The notes below the pieces were generated by a model. The model saw nothing but the letters and a program-made list of their open reading frames with translations. It did no database searches and was not told the DNA's origin. Shown here in pieces: positions 22,887 to 30,579 of a stretch of DNA of 34,011 nt; position 1 is the stretch's first letter, and each line of letters opens with the position of its first letter. The translations under genes and the position numbers were made by a program. The DNA comes from Firmicutes bacterium ZCTH02-B6 (GTDB taxonomy: Bacteria; Bacillota; Limnochordia; Limnochordales; ZCTH02-B6), in assembly GCA_002159155.1 (NCBI GenBank), contig LZRQ01000027.1, forward strand, positions 1 to 34,011, written 5' to 3'.

Positions 22887-23657
22887 ATGCGCGTTAGCCT
22901 GTACGTTTCCGCCGACACGTGGCTGCACCGGCTGGACCCGATGACGAAACTGCTGATGGCGGCCACCGGTGTCACTCTCACGTTCATCTTGACCCGGACT
23001 GAAAGCGCCGCGGTCCTGCTGGCCATCTTCCTCGCAGCGCTTGGCACAGGCCGCGTCTTGCGCCAGGCGGCGTCGGTCTTCGCCGGCGTCGGCATCGTCG
23101 CCGCCACCTTTCTCATCGTCCAGGGGCTGGTGCACCCGACCAACGCCACGCCGCTGATCGCCTTGGGGCCGGTCGTGCTTTACACGGAGGGCCTGCTCAT
23201 CGGGCTGCGCCTTGCGCTGCGGCTTTACAACATCCTGTCGGCCACCCTCATCCTCGTGCTGGCCACCAACCCGGCCGACCTGACCGAAGCGTTGGTGCGC
23301 CGCGGGGCGCCTGCGCGCCTCGGCTACGTCATCATGTCGGTACTCCAGATCATCCCGACCATGGTGGCGCAGTCCGCCGCCATCACCGACGCCCAACGCT
23401 CCCGGGGCATGGAAACCGAAGGGAGCCTCTGGACTCGGGCGAAGGCGTTCTTGCCACTCATGGGGCCGCTGGTCACCAGCTCCCTCATCGCGACCGAAGA
23501 GCGGGCGCTGGCGCTAGAAGTGCGCGGCTTTGGCTCCACAGTTCGGCCGACCTTCCTGAGAGCCGAAACCCGGCCTCCCCACGCCGTGCCCGTCCGGATC
23601 TTGTGTGTCTTGACGCTCGCCCTAGGGGCAACGGGCCGCTGGGTGCTCGGATGGTGA
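22887..23657 (+). CDS. ecfT: ECF transporter transmembrane (T) component
   Basis: Integral membrane coupling subunit of 256 residues (EcfT/CbiQ family), which links the S component to the two ATPases. Predicted helices span residues 20-35, 41-56, 64-82, 96-126, with a last one near the C-terminus. The two cytosolic coupling helices carry the diagnostic x-R-G motifs, S-R-G (172-174) in QRSRGMETEGS and V-R-G (212-214) in LEVRGFGS, which dock into the grooves of the ATPases. ATG 22887 has a GAGG 10-11 nt upstream, and the adjacent start-side repeats suggest leader control. It is 9 bp before the A1 gene. Family certain. Confidence 0.92.
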   Translation: MRVSLYVSADTWLHRLDPMTKLLMAATGVTLTFILTRTESAAVLLAIFLAALGTGRVLRQAASVFAGVGIVAATFLIVQGLVHPTNATPLIALGPVVLYTEGLLIGLRLALRLYNILSATLILVLATNPADLTEALVRRGAPARLGYVIMSVLQIIPTMVAQSAAITDAQRSRGMETEGSLWTRAKAFLPLMGPLVTSSLIATEERALALEVRGFGSTVRPTFLRAETRPPHAVPVRILCVLTLALGATGRWVLGW

Positions 23658-23666
23658 AACGTTGCC

Positions 23667-24542
23667 ATGGCCGTCGTTGAGGTCGAAAACTTGCGCTACC
23701 GCTACCCGCGGCAGACGACGCTGGCCCTGGACGGTGTCAGTTTCACGGCCGAACCGGGCGAGTTTGTCGGCATCGTCGGGCCCAACCTTTCGGGCAAGTC
23801 CACCTTGTGCCACGCGCTCATCGGACTTGTTCCCCACTTCTACAAAGGCGCCATCGGTGGACGCGTCGTCGTGGCCGGCCTGGACGTTCATCAAACGCCC
23901 GTCGCGGAGATGAGCCGGCGCGTCGGGCTCGTGTTTCAAAACCCCTTTACGCAGATTACAGGGGCCAAGCTGACGGTGTATGAGGAAGTCGCCTTTGGCC
24001 TGGAGTATACCGGTGCTCCGCGGGAGGAGATGGCGCCCCGCATCGAAGAGGCGCTGCGGCTCTTGGGCCTCTGGGAGCTGCGCGACCGCAGCCCCTTCGC
24101 CCTTTCAGGGGGGCAGATGCAGCGGCTCGCCATCGCGTCGGTACTGGCCATGAGGCCGCAAGTGCTGGTGCTGGATGAACCCACGTCGCAGCTGGATCCT
24201 GCGGGAACCCGAGAAGTGTTTGACGCGGCTGCAACCCTCTGCCGCCAAGGGATAACCGTTATCATGGCTGAGCACAAGATCGAGCTCTTGGCGGAACACG
24301 CCGACCGGCTGCTAGTGCTCCACCAAGGCAGGCTGGTAGCCGACGGCACGCCCCGGGACATATTGACCCGGGCGGCGAGCCGGGAGTTGCCGGGCGAGCC
24401 TGCGCCGGCACCGCCTGTGACCCAAGCGGCGGCATCCCTGGACTGGCGCATGCCCGGAGGCGGTTTCCCGGTAACACTGGCAGAAGCGGTGGCCGTGGGG
24501 CGCCCCATCGTCGAGCGACATTCTGGGGTGGACAGCCGATGA
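23667..24542 (+). CDS. ecfA1: ECF transporter ATP-binding (A1) subunit
   Basis: ATPase of 291 residues. It has Walker A G-P-N-L-S-G-K-S-T (38-46, with Leu-Ser for the usual Gly-Ala/Ser), Q-loop L-V-F-Q-N-P-F-T-Q-I (88-97, typical of ECF ATPases), canonical signature L-S-G-G-Q (146-150), Walker B V-L-V-L-D-E-P (166-172) and the switch His in AEHKIELL. About 50 extra C-terminal residues (Ala/Pro-rich, from about 245) have no recognised role. The gene follows the T gene after 9 bp and its stop overlaps the A2 start (ATGA). It should form a heterodimer with A2, supplying the intact signature. Confidence 0.92.
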   Translation: MAVVEVENLRYRYPRQTTLALDGVSFTAEPGEFVGIVGPNLSGKSTLCHALIGLVPHFYKGAIGGRVVVAGLDVHQTPVAEMSRRVGLVFQNPFTQITGAKLTVYEEVAFGLEYTGAPREEMAPRIEEALRLLGLWELRDRSPFALSGGQMQRLAIASVLAMRPQVLVLDEPTSQLDPAGTREVFDAAATLCRQGITVIMAEHKIELLAEHADRLLVLHQGRLVADGTPRDILTRAASRELPGEPAPAPPVTQAAASLDWRMPGGGFPVTLAEAVAVGRPIVERHSGVDSR

Positions 24543-25357
24543 GCGCCGTCATCGAAGCTCGAAGCGTCCATTTTCACTATACGCCCGGCGTACCGGTCCT
24601 GACGGGCGTTACTTTGAGCCTTGGCCCCGGTGCGACCGCCATCATCGGACAAAACGGGGCGGGCAAGTCCACCTTTGTGCGCCTGCTCAACGGCCTGCTC
24701 AAACCGGTCAGCGGCTCGATCCTCGTCAACGGGGCGGATACCCGCAGCCTCACGGTGGCGTCCCTGGCCCGCACGGTGGGCCTTGTATTCCAAAACCCTT
24801 CCGACCAGCTTTTCAAGAGCCGGGTCATCGACGAGGTCACGTTTGGGCCGCTCAATCTCGGATTCTCTAGAGAAGAGGCGGAAGAGCGCGCTCGAGAAGC
24901 CCTGGCGCAAGTCGGCCTTCATGGGGTGGAAACGCGCAACCCTTATGATTTGGGTCTGGCCGAGCGCAAGCTCGTCACCATTGCAAGCGTTTTGGCTATG
25001 GGCACCAGTGCCCTCATCTTTGACGAGCCGACCATCGCCCAAGACTATGCGGGCGTCCGCCGCCTGGGAAAGATCGTTGACGAACTGACCGCGGCGGGCC
25101 GAACCGTCATCGTCATCAGCCACGACATGGATTTCGTGGCCCGCCACTGCCATCGCGTCGTCGTTTTCTCCCGCGGGCGAGTGCTGGCCGATGGCGACGC
25201 GGCCAGCGTCTTCTCCCGACCGGATATCCTGCAGCAGGCAGCGCTGGAGGCGCCCCAGATCGCCCGCTTGGCACACGCCCTATCAATGGACCAGACGCCT
25301 CTCACTCCAGAGCAATTTGTCGATCTGGTGCGGCGCCGTCTTTCTGGCTCTTCCTAG
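24539..25357 (+). CDS. ecfA2: ECF transporter ATP-binding (A2) subunit with degenerate signature
   Basis: ATPase of 272 residues. Walker A is G-Q-N-G-A-G-K-S-T (37-45), Q-loop L-V-F-Q-N-P-S-D-Q-L (82-91), Walker B A-L-I-F-D-E-P (158-164) and switch His in ISHDMDFV. The expected L-S-G-G-Q is replaced by L-G-L-A-E in Y-D-L-G-L-A-E-R-K-L (136-145). The A1 partner has a normal signature, so one composite ATP site would be non-canonical, an asymmetry also known in other heterodimeric ABC proteins. ATGA overlap with A1. It is convergent with, and 9 bp from, the second chemoreceptor gene. Confidence 0.92.
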   Translation: MSAVIEARSVHFHYTPGVPVLTGVTLSLGPGATAIIGQNGAGKSTFVRLLNGLLKPVSGSILVNGADTRSLTVASLARTVGLVFQNPSDQLFKSRVIDEVTFGPLNLGFSREEAEERAREALAQVGLHGVETRNPYDLGLAERKLVTIASVLAMGTSALIFDEPTIAQDYAGVRRLGKIVDELTAAGRTVIVISHDMDFVARHCHRVVVFSRGRVLADGDAASVFSRPDILQQAALEAPQIARLAHALSMDQTPLTPEQFVDLVRRRLSGSS

Positions 25358-25366
25358 CGCCCGGGA

Positions 25367-27421
25367 TCACGCTACCCGGAAGCGGTTTACCCGCGCCTGC
25401 ATTTCGGCAGCACGGCGGTTAAGCTCCTCCGCCCGCGCGGCCAACTGCTGCGTCACCAGTTGCTGGGTAGCAGCCGCGCTGTCGTGGGCCATCCGGTACG
25501 ACGCCGAAGCCTCTTTGCTGATCTGCTCCAAGACCGCCTGCTGCTTCTCAAGGACGCGGGTGACCTGGTGCAGCGTCTCATGGGCCGACTGGATGCTCCG
25601 CTCGATATTATCCATCTGGGAGACCACTTCGTCGGCTCCCGCAGCCGCCTGCCGGACCAACCCTAGCGCGTGGTCCACCAGCGACCGGATTCGCTCCGTC
25701 GACTCGGCGGACCGCACCGCGAGCCTGCGCACCTCGTCGGCCACTACGGCGAACCCGCGCCCCTCCTCGCCTGCGCGGGCCGCCTCGATAGCGGCGTTGA
25801 GGGCCAACAGGTTGGTTTGATTGGCCACTTCCTCGATGAGGCTGGTGATGCCCGCAATCTCCTGGCTGCCCCGCTCGATGGCACGGATAATTTCCACCAT
25901 GCCCCGCAGCTTCTCACGGCCGTCCTGGGCATGATCCACCGCTGCACGGGAGCGAGAGCCGGCGTCCACCGCGGCTTTGGCCGCCCCGCTGACTTCCGCG
26001 ATGACCTCAGAAATCGCTTCCTGCATGCGCTGCACCGCGTGGGTTTGCTCCTCGACCCGCCCGGCCAGGCGGTTGGCCGTTTCCGCAAACTGCCGGGCAC
26101 CATCGGCTACGGCGTCGCTGTTTTCCCGCACGGCGGCCATGGCCTCCCGCAGGTTGGCCAGCGCCGCATCCAGATGGGCTTGTAGCCCCCGCAACTCTCC
26201 CTCGGCCGATACGGCCACCGGCCTCGTCAGATCTCCTTGGGACAATGCCCGTGCCAGTTCCGTCAAGTCCGCGAGCAGGTCGGCCACTTGCCGTGCGGCC
26301 GCCATGGCCTGCTCCTGCGCTTCCCTAAACTTTCCCGCCCCCTCCGCCTCCATCTTTTGCTGAGCGTGGAGGCGGCCAGCGGCCAAAGCCGACAAGCGGT
26401 CGGTCAAGTCTCGTATGGTGGTTTCCACCTGATCGGCTGCTGTGTTCACGGCCTGCTGGATACGCGCCAAGGCCGGCGGCAAGGTGACCAGTATGCGCCT
26501 GCCGAGGTCGCCCTGGGACATGCTAGTAAACACTTGCGCCATTTCGGCGATGAGCAGTTCGACGCCGTCCAGCGCCAAATCCAGTTCCCTCAAGGCCTTG
26601 GCTAGATCCGAGTGACCGTACACGTTGAGCCGCACGGACAAATTGCCCTGCTCCAGGGCTTGCGCCAGATGGCGAAGCCTGATGACCGTCTTTGACCATT
26701 GGGCTGCGACTTGGATGGCCATCGCGATGCCCGTCACGGCGGCCACTGCCCAAAGGGTCCACACCATCGCCGGCGCTACACCCCACTGAAACGCGGCCAA
26801 CGCCGCGGCCGACCAAACCAACGTCCACCCAATGATGAAAAGCAACTGGTGTCGGACGGCCAGGCGTCCAAACACGCTGCGCTCTAGCCACGGCGCTTCC
26901 CGCTTCAAGGCGCCTAAGGTGTCCAGCTTGACCTCGCCAGCGCGAACCTTTTCGTACAATCGCTCGGCCTCCGCGATCTCCTGGCGGGTCGGCTTCACCC
27001 GTACGGACCGGTAGCCCACCGTCTTGCCGTCCCGCACGATCGGCGACACGAAGGCTCGCACCCAGTAATGGTCGCCGTTGCTGCAGCGGTTCTTGATGAC
27101 CCCGGTCCACCGGGCGCCGGCTCGGATCGTGCGCCAAAAGTCGGCGAACACCTCGCGCGGTACGTCCGGGTGGCGTACAATGTTGTGTCGCTTGCCAATC
27201 AGCTCTTCGTGGCTGTATCCCGCCACGGCGCAAAACGAGGCGTTGGCCGACGTGATAAAGCCTTTCAGGTCAGTTTCGGAAATCAGCCGTTCGTTTTCGG
27301 GATAGTCCCGCTCTACCTGCGTCACTGGCCGCTCCCTGGCCATGACGCGGCGTGGACCAACGGAATCCCCACTCTCCCACTCCTCTTGCTCCGCCTCAGG
27401 AGCTGCGACAAAGGTCGACAT
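25367..27421 (-). CDS. Aer-like methyl-accepting chemotaxis protein, copy 2
   Basis: Chemoreceptor of 684 residues with the same order as copy 1: PAS domain near residues 35-150 with identical N-I-V-R-H-P-D-V-P and near-identical K-N-R-C-S-N-G-D-H-Y-W-V, membrane hairpin (L-L-F-I-I-G-W-T-L-V-W-S-A-A-A-L and the following Trp/Ala-rich helix), HAMP-like repeats and a methyl-accepting domain with V-A-N-Q-T-N-L-L-A-L-N-A-A-I-E-A-A-R-A-G. Similarity to copy 1 runs the whole length, so they are paralogues. ATG 27421 is chosen because AGGAG (27431-27435) lies 9 nt upstream; the ATG two codons earlier (27427) would be only 3 nt away. The 5' leader has a 9-bp hairpin. Probable role: redox or energy taxis with overlapping or antagonistic output to copy 1. 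Confidence 0.92.
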   Translation of the reverse strand: MSTFVAAPEAEQEEWESGDSVGPRRVMARERPVTQVERDYPENERLISETDLKGFITSANASFCAVAGYSHEELIGKRHNIVRHPDVPREVFADFWRTIRAGARWTGVIKNRCSNGDHYWVRAFVSPIVRDGKTVGYRSVRVKPTRQEIAEAERLYEKVRAGEVKLDTLGALKREAPWLERSVFGRLAVRHQLLFIIGWTLVWSAAALAAFQWGVAPAMVWTLWAVAAVTGIAMAIQVAAQWSKTVIRLRHLAQALEQGNLSVRLNVYGHSDLAKALRELDLALDGVELLIAEMAQVFTSMSQGDLGRRILVTLPPALARIQQAVNTAADQVETTIRDLTDRLSALAAGRLHAQQKMEAEGAGKFREAQEQAMAAARQVADLLADLTELARALSQGDLTRPVAVSAEGELRGLQAHLDAALANLREAMAAVRENSDAVADGARQFAETANRLAGRVEEQTHAVQRMQEAISEVIAEVSGAAKAAVDAGSRSRAAVDHAQDGREKLRGMVEIIRAIERGSQEIAGITSLIEEVANQTNLLALNAAIEAARAGEEGRGFAVVADEVRRLAVRSAESTERIRSLVDHALGLVRQAAAGADEVVSQMDNIERSIQSAHETLHQVTRVLEKQQAVLEQISKEASASYRMAHDSAAATQQLVTQQLAARAEELNRRAAEMQARVNRFRVA

Positions 27422-27467
27422 CGGCATCGGCTCCTAACTAAACTGCGATCTCGCAAACCGGAAGCAA

Positions 27468-27504
27468 TGGCTGCGCTGATAACCACGAAGGCTCGGCGCA
27501 GCCA
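27468..27504 (-). promoter_or_regulatory. Nine-bp hairpin in the chemoreceptor 2 leader
   Basis: TGGCTGCGC (27468-27476) and GCGCAGCCA (27496-27504) form a perfect stem with a 19-nt loop, about 47 nt upstream of the ATG on the minus strand and ahead of a smaller stem near the ribosome site. It could be an attenuator, regulatory leader or mRNA-stability element. No T-tract follows. Confidence 0.35.
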
Positions 27505-27669
27505 AGAATCAAGAATTGATTGCAATCCTTTATCCCCAAGATGTACTATTTCCTGCCAACTCTTTCTTATGGGATTTACGCCTACGCAAGCGCTTCAGCC
27601 ATGTTTTGCTAGCATGGACTCGTGTTTAAGGATTATTGATTTTCATACTGTCCCGTTACATTATTGGTG

Positions 27670-27675
27670 TATAAT
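27670..27675 (+). promoter_or_regulatory. Candidate -10 box upstream of the metalloprotease gene
   Basis: A perfect TATAAT in an AT-rich stretch 174 bp before the GTG start. The sequence at -35 distance (27647-27652, ACTGTC) is a poor match to TTGACA, so the promoter would be weak or use an activator. Confidence 0.3.
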
Positions 27676-27849
27676 GGCCTTGTCGGCGTCATGTCAGCAA
27701 AGGTGCAAGGGGGGTGCATCGCGACGGTCGCCCGATGGGGGGCGGGCGAACGGCCAGCTGTAAAACTCCGTTGCCTTCTTTAGCATTCTCGCGAGCGATT
27801 TTGCGGATAGTGCCCCAACATCATCGGAAGCGACCACGGACGGTAACCA

Positions 27850-28872
27850 GTGCAGCCACATAAGGCCAAAGTCGTATTGCTTCTCCTGCTGCTCTCCCTT
27901 TTGCTCTCAGCCTGTGGTGGAGCATTAAGCGGCGGTGGACTCACGACACCAGGACCTCCGACACCGCATAACCCTGGCGACCCCAATTTGACAGGCGGCG
28001 ACGGGCGCGTTTCCCCGTTGCGCGGACGCGTCGTGTTTGCAGACACAGACTTGGGAATGAGGTCGTGGGTTGTGTTTCGCGACGCTTCCATCTTTACCGA
28101 GGACGGCTATTTCGGGCTCGATCTCGTACAGGGAGAGAATGAGTTTGCCGTCCGCAATTTGCTTGGGGAATATCGAAGCTTTTTGGTTCATGACGGGTCG
28201 ACGCGCCACACACTCCGATTCCCTCCCTTTGAGGGTTGGAGCCGTGAATACTTCGACGAACTACTCACTTTTGCCAGCACCGGTACCGTGGGTCGATGGC
28301 CCAACGGGGCCGAGATACCCGTTTGGGTCGAGTCTCCCAGGGAGGACCCGCTAATCACCGACAAAGGGCTACAGAAGGCCTACGAAGCGCTGGAGATCTG
28401 GGAGGCCGTCCTCGGCGGCGAAGTGCGCTTCAGGGAGACCACCAATAAGAAGCTGGCTGAGGAACAAGGGCTTGTGCTCTATTTCGCGACACGTGCGGAA
28501 GTGCAGGAGCAGAGCAGCGTCACAACGGCCATCGGGGTCTGTTCACGCAGTTGGTATCCATCCGAGGGCCGCATCGTAGCGGGTCAGGTCTTCGTCGACC
28601 ACGCGTACCAAGATTCCCTGTCCCGCTGGCTACATGAAATCGGTCACTGCATAGGCCTAGGACACAGTCCGGATGAGGGCGACGTGATGCACCCCATTTT
28701 GTGGGAGCGAGATGGAAACCTGACGGAAAAGGAAAAGAACATGGCTAGATTGCTGTACACCATTCCGATGGGTACCCAGGGGTTCCGCACTTCCAAAAAT
28801 GCTTTGCAGTCTCTACCCGTCATTCCCAACGGCGTGGTCGTCGACATAATCGTCGCTGAGGCCGGAATGTAG
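27850..28872 (+). CDS. Lipoprotein zinc metalloprotease (metzincin, matrixin-like)
   Basis: A 340-residue exported lipoprotein. A hydrophobic N-terminus ends in the lipobox L-S-A-C (Cys 22, followed by Gly-Gly, so no Asp at +2), then a Pro/Gly-rich linker (about 27-55). Residues 56-125 are a beta-rich domain without recognised family. The protease domain (about 150-290) carries the metzincin zinc motif H-E-I-G-H-C-I-G-L-G-H (262-272) with catalytic Glu 263 and the Met-turn D-V-M-H-P (Met 280), as in peptidase family M10-like proteins. The GTG start is 9-10 nt after GGACGG, a weak site. Composition is less GC-rich than its neighbours. It is likely anchored to the outer face of the membrane and acts on extracellular protein. 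The substrate is unknown. The small exported protein next to it may be its partner. Confidence 0.88.
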   Translation: MQPHKAKVVLLLLLLSLLLSACGGALSGGGLTTPGPPTPHNPGDPNLTGGDGRVSPLRGRVVFADTDLGMRSWVVFRDASIFTEDGYFGLDLVQGENEFAVRNLLGEYRSFLVHDGSTRHTLRFPPFEGWSREYFDELLTFASTGTVGRWPNGAEIPVWVESPREDPLITDKGLQKAYEALEIWEAVLGGEVRFRETTNKKLAEEQGLVLYFATRAEVQEQSSVTTAIGVCSRSWYPSEGRIVAGQVFVDHAYQDSLSRWLHEIGHCIGLGHSPDEGDVMHPILWERDGNLTEKEKNMARLLYTIPMGTQGFRTSKNALQSLPVIPNGVVVDIIVAEAGM

Positions 28873-28890
28873 TGCGGAGGTGCCTGGGGG

Positions 28891-29421
28891 ATGTTCACCA
28901 GACGCTCGCCGATACGAACGTGGTCCACGCTCATAACAATCGCGCTGTTGCTCTTCGGCGCTTCGGGGGTGTCCGAAGCAGAAACCAGTGGTGACGTAGC
29001 TGTCGTAGAACTCTATGTAGACCGGGCTTCCCCTTTAGAGTGCAAGGTTCAGGAGCAGTGGGTCACCCAGCCTCGCCCGGCCCTTCGGGCGAGCTGGTTT
29101 GCTAAAGGTTTTGACGCCGCCCGGTTGATGGTACTGGTGTCCGTAGCCGACGGCGAAACGATCCACCATACCGGCGTAGTGTTCTTCGACGAGGATTTCG
29201 GCATCGTCGACGTGGTCGATCCCTGCAACGAAACTGTCCTGGCCCGTGTATCCATTCATCACCTGTTCCCCGACTCGGTGCGGCTCAGCACCGCAGGAAA
29301 CGAAGACAGCGCCCGATGGATTCGAGCTAATGACGAATTGCGCACAGCGGAGGGCTATACGGTTGTGTTTCGCGGTGTCTTCGGAAAAAGAGAGATCCTG
29401 GCCTTTGAGGTAATCGAATAG
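28891..29421 (+). CDS. Small secreted protein of unknown function
   Basis: A 176-residue protein with a signal peptide (hydrophobic core TLITIALLLFGASGV, cleavage predicted after S-E-A near residue 30). The mature part, about 146 residues, is beta-rich and acidic, with two Cys (in PLECKVQ and VDPCNET) that could form a disulphide. No family is recognised. It starts 18 bp after the metalloprotease stop on the same strand, with GGAGGTG and GGGGG upstream, so it is almost certainly cotranscribed. A protease inhibitor, chaperone or substrate are all possible. This is an inference from linkage only. Confidence 0.8.
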   Translation: MFTRRSPIRTWSTLITIALLLFGASGVSEAETSGDVAVVELYVDRASPLECKVQEQWVTQPRPALRASWFAKGFDAARLMVLVSVADGETIHHTGVVFFDEDFGIVDVVDPCNETVLARVSIHHLFPDSVRLSTAGNEDSARWIRANDELRTAEGYTVVFRGVFGKREILAFEVIE

Positions 29422-29481
29422 CCGGCGCAGACCGGACGTTCGTCGGCACCAGGCCCTCTTTTTGGCGGTCCGGGAAACCGG

Positions 29482-30429
29482 CTAGTTTTGCCCACCCGTC
29501 CATGCGGCCACGGTTTCCCGGATCGCCTGCTCGTGGGGGGTGACGTAACCGCCAAAAGTCCGCTGGAACTTGGTGGCATCGACGATAAAGGAACGCTCAA
29601 ATTGGTACAGCACTTCTCCAACCTCCCGCAGATCGCGGGAAAAGAAGCCGGCCAGCGCCAGCATCCATCGCCTGACGGGCATGCCGATGCGCGGGGGACG
29701 GCCTAGCGCTGCAAAGACCAAGCGGATAAACTCCCGGCCGGTGATAGGTTCAGCCGCGGGCAGGTGCCAAACTTCCCCGAAGGCCCGGGCGTTCTCTGCG
29801 AGGGTGACCAGGTTTCTCCCGACATCGGGCAAATAGGCCAGTGTATGGGGGACATCGAGACTGCCCAGCCAGGCAGCTCGTTTCCCAGCGATCGCCGGTT
29901 GGAACACCAACTGCGCGGCGACATTGTTTCCCATGCTTCCCGGCGAGGGCGGACCGTAGAAATCCGAGGCCCTAGCGATGCAGACATCCGCTTTTCGCTC
30001 CCGGTGGGCGTTGAGGAAAAACTCCTCTAGTTGTGCCCGCAGCCTGCCCTTCGGGCCCACGGGCCGCCGGGGCGTTTCCTCCGTGATAGGACCCTCTGCC
30101 GGGCCATACATGTACACGTTGTCCACAACCACTAATCGGGCGCCTGCTTCAGCGCACGCGGCGAGAATTTCCCGGGCCAGCTGAGGAAGGGTTCGTTCCC
30201 ACTGGACATATGGGACGTTGACACAGTGATAGACGACGGCCGCTCCCTTGCACACCCGCGCCAAGGTGGATCGGTCCGTCGCGTCGCCCCGGACGTAGTC
30301 CACCCCGCCTGGGAACTGAACATCCTTTCGTCCAACGGCGCGCGTGGGAAATCCACGGGCCACCAATTCACGCACAACGGCACCGCCAGCTCCGCCTGTG
30401 GCACCGAGCACGACGTGAAAGCCAGTCAT
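29482..30429 (-). CDS. Extended SDR-like NAD(P)-dependent epimerase/dehydratase
   Basis: Rossmann-fold protein of 315 residues with the cofactor motif G-A-T-G-G-A-G (9-15), strand VDYVRGD (about 43-49) and A-x-x-V-Y-H-C-V-N-V-P, as in atypical extended SDRs. The catalytic Y-x-x-x-K is not in its usual place: the region after NVYMYGPAEG reads P-V-G-P-K-G-R-L-R-A-Q, so the Lys is without the Tyr four residues before. Family members with this pattern exist, so it may act through other residues or as a non-catalytic binder. ATG 30429 has only a distant GGCGGGG. It lies 150 bp after the end of gltB on the same strand and is convergent with the secreted-protein gene. Substrate unknown. Confidence 0.82.
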   Translation of the reverse strand: MTGFHVVLGATGGAGGAVVRELVARGFPTRAVGRKDVQFPGGVDYVRGDATDRSTLARVCKGAAVVYHCVNVPYVQWERTLPQLAREILAACAEAGARLVVVDNVYMYGPAEGPITEETPRRPVGPKGRLRAQLEEFFLNAHRERKADVCIARASDFYGPPSPGSMGNNVAAQLVFQPAIAGKRAAWLGSLDVPHTLAYLPDVGRNLVTLAENARAFGEVWHLPAAEPITGREFIRLVFAALGRPPRIGMPVRRWMLALAGFFSRDLREVGEVLYQFERSFIVDATKFQRTFGGYVTPHEQAIRETVAAWTGGQN

Positions 30430-30579
30430 ACGGACGCTAAAACCCCGCCAGCGAACTTTGATTACGTCTCACGCGGCAACCGCGCGGCGGCAAGCTTCAA
30501 AGGTCGCCTGCCGCTATCTTCGCCTGCGGGCGGCCTTGCCCTGCCGCCAGCGGCAACGGGATCGCGGAAACACGGCGGA

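Larger units (their letters stand above)
27428..27849. other. 422-bp intergenic region, divergent MCP 2 and metalloprotease genes
   Basis: AT-rich relative to the window. No protein-like frame, tRNA or IS was seen. It contains the 27468-27504 hairpin in the leader of the chemoreceptor gene, a palindrome TGCGA-GA-TCGCA at 27445-27456 on the same leader, and a TATAAT (27670-27675) on the plus strand. Confidence 0.45.

Noticed and set aside
23936..25276. Long open frame on the minus strand opposite the two ECF ATPases
   Set aside because: Both ATPases carry full motif sets on the plus strand; the antisense frame has no recognisable motif.
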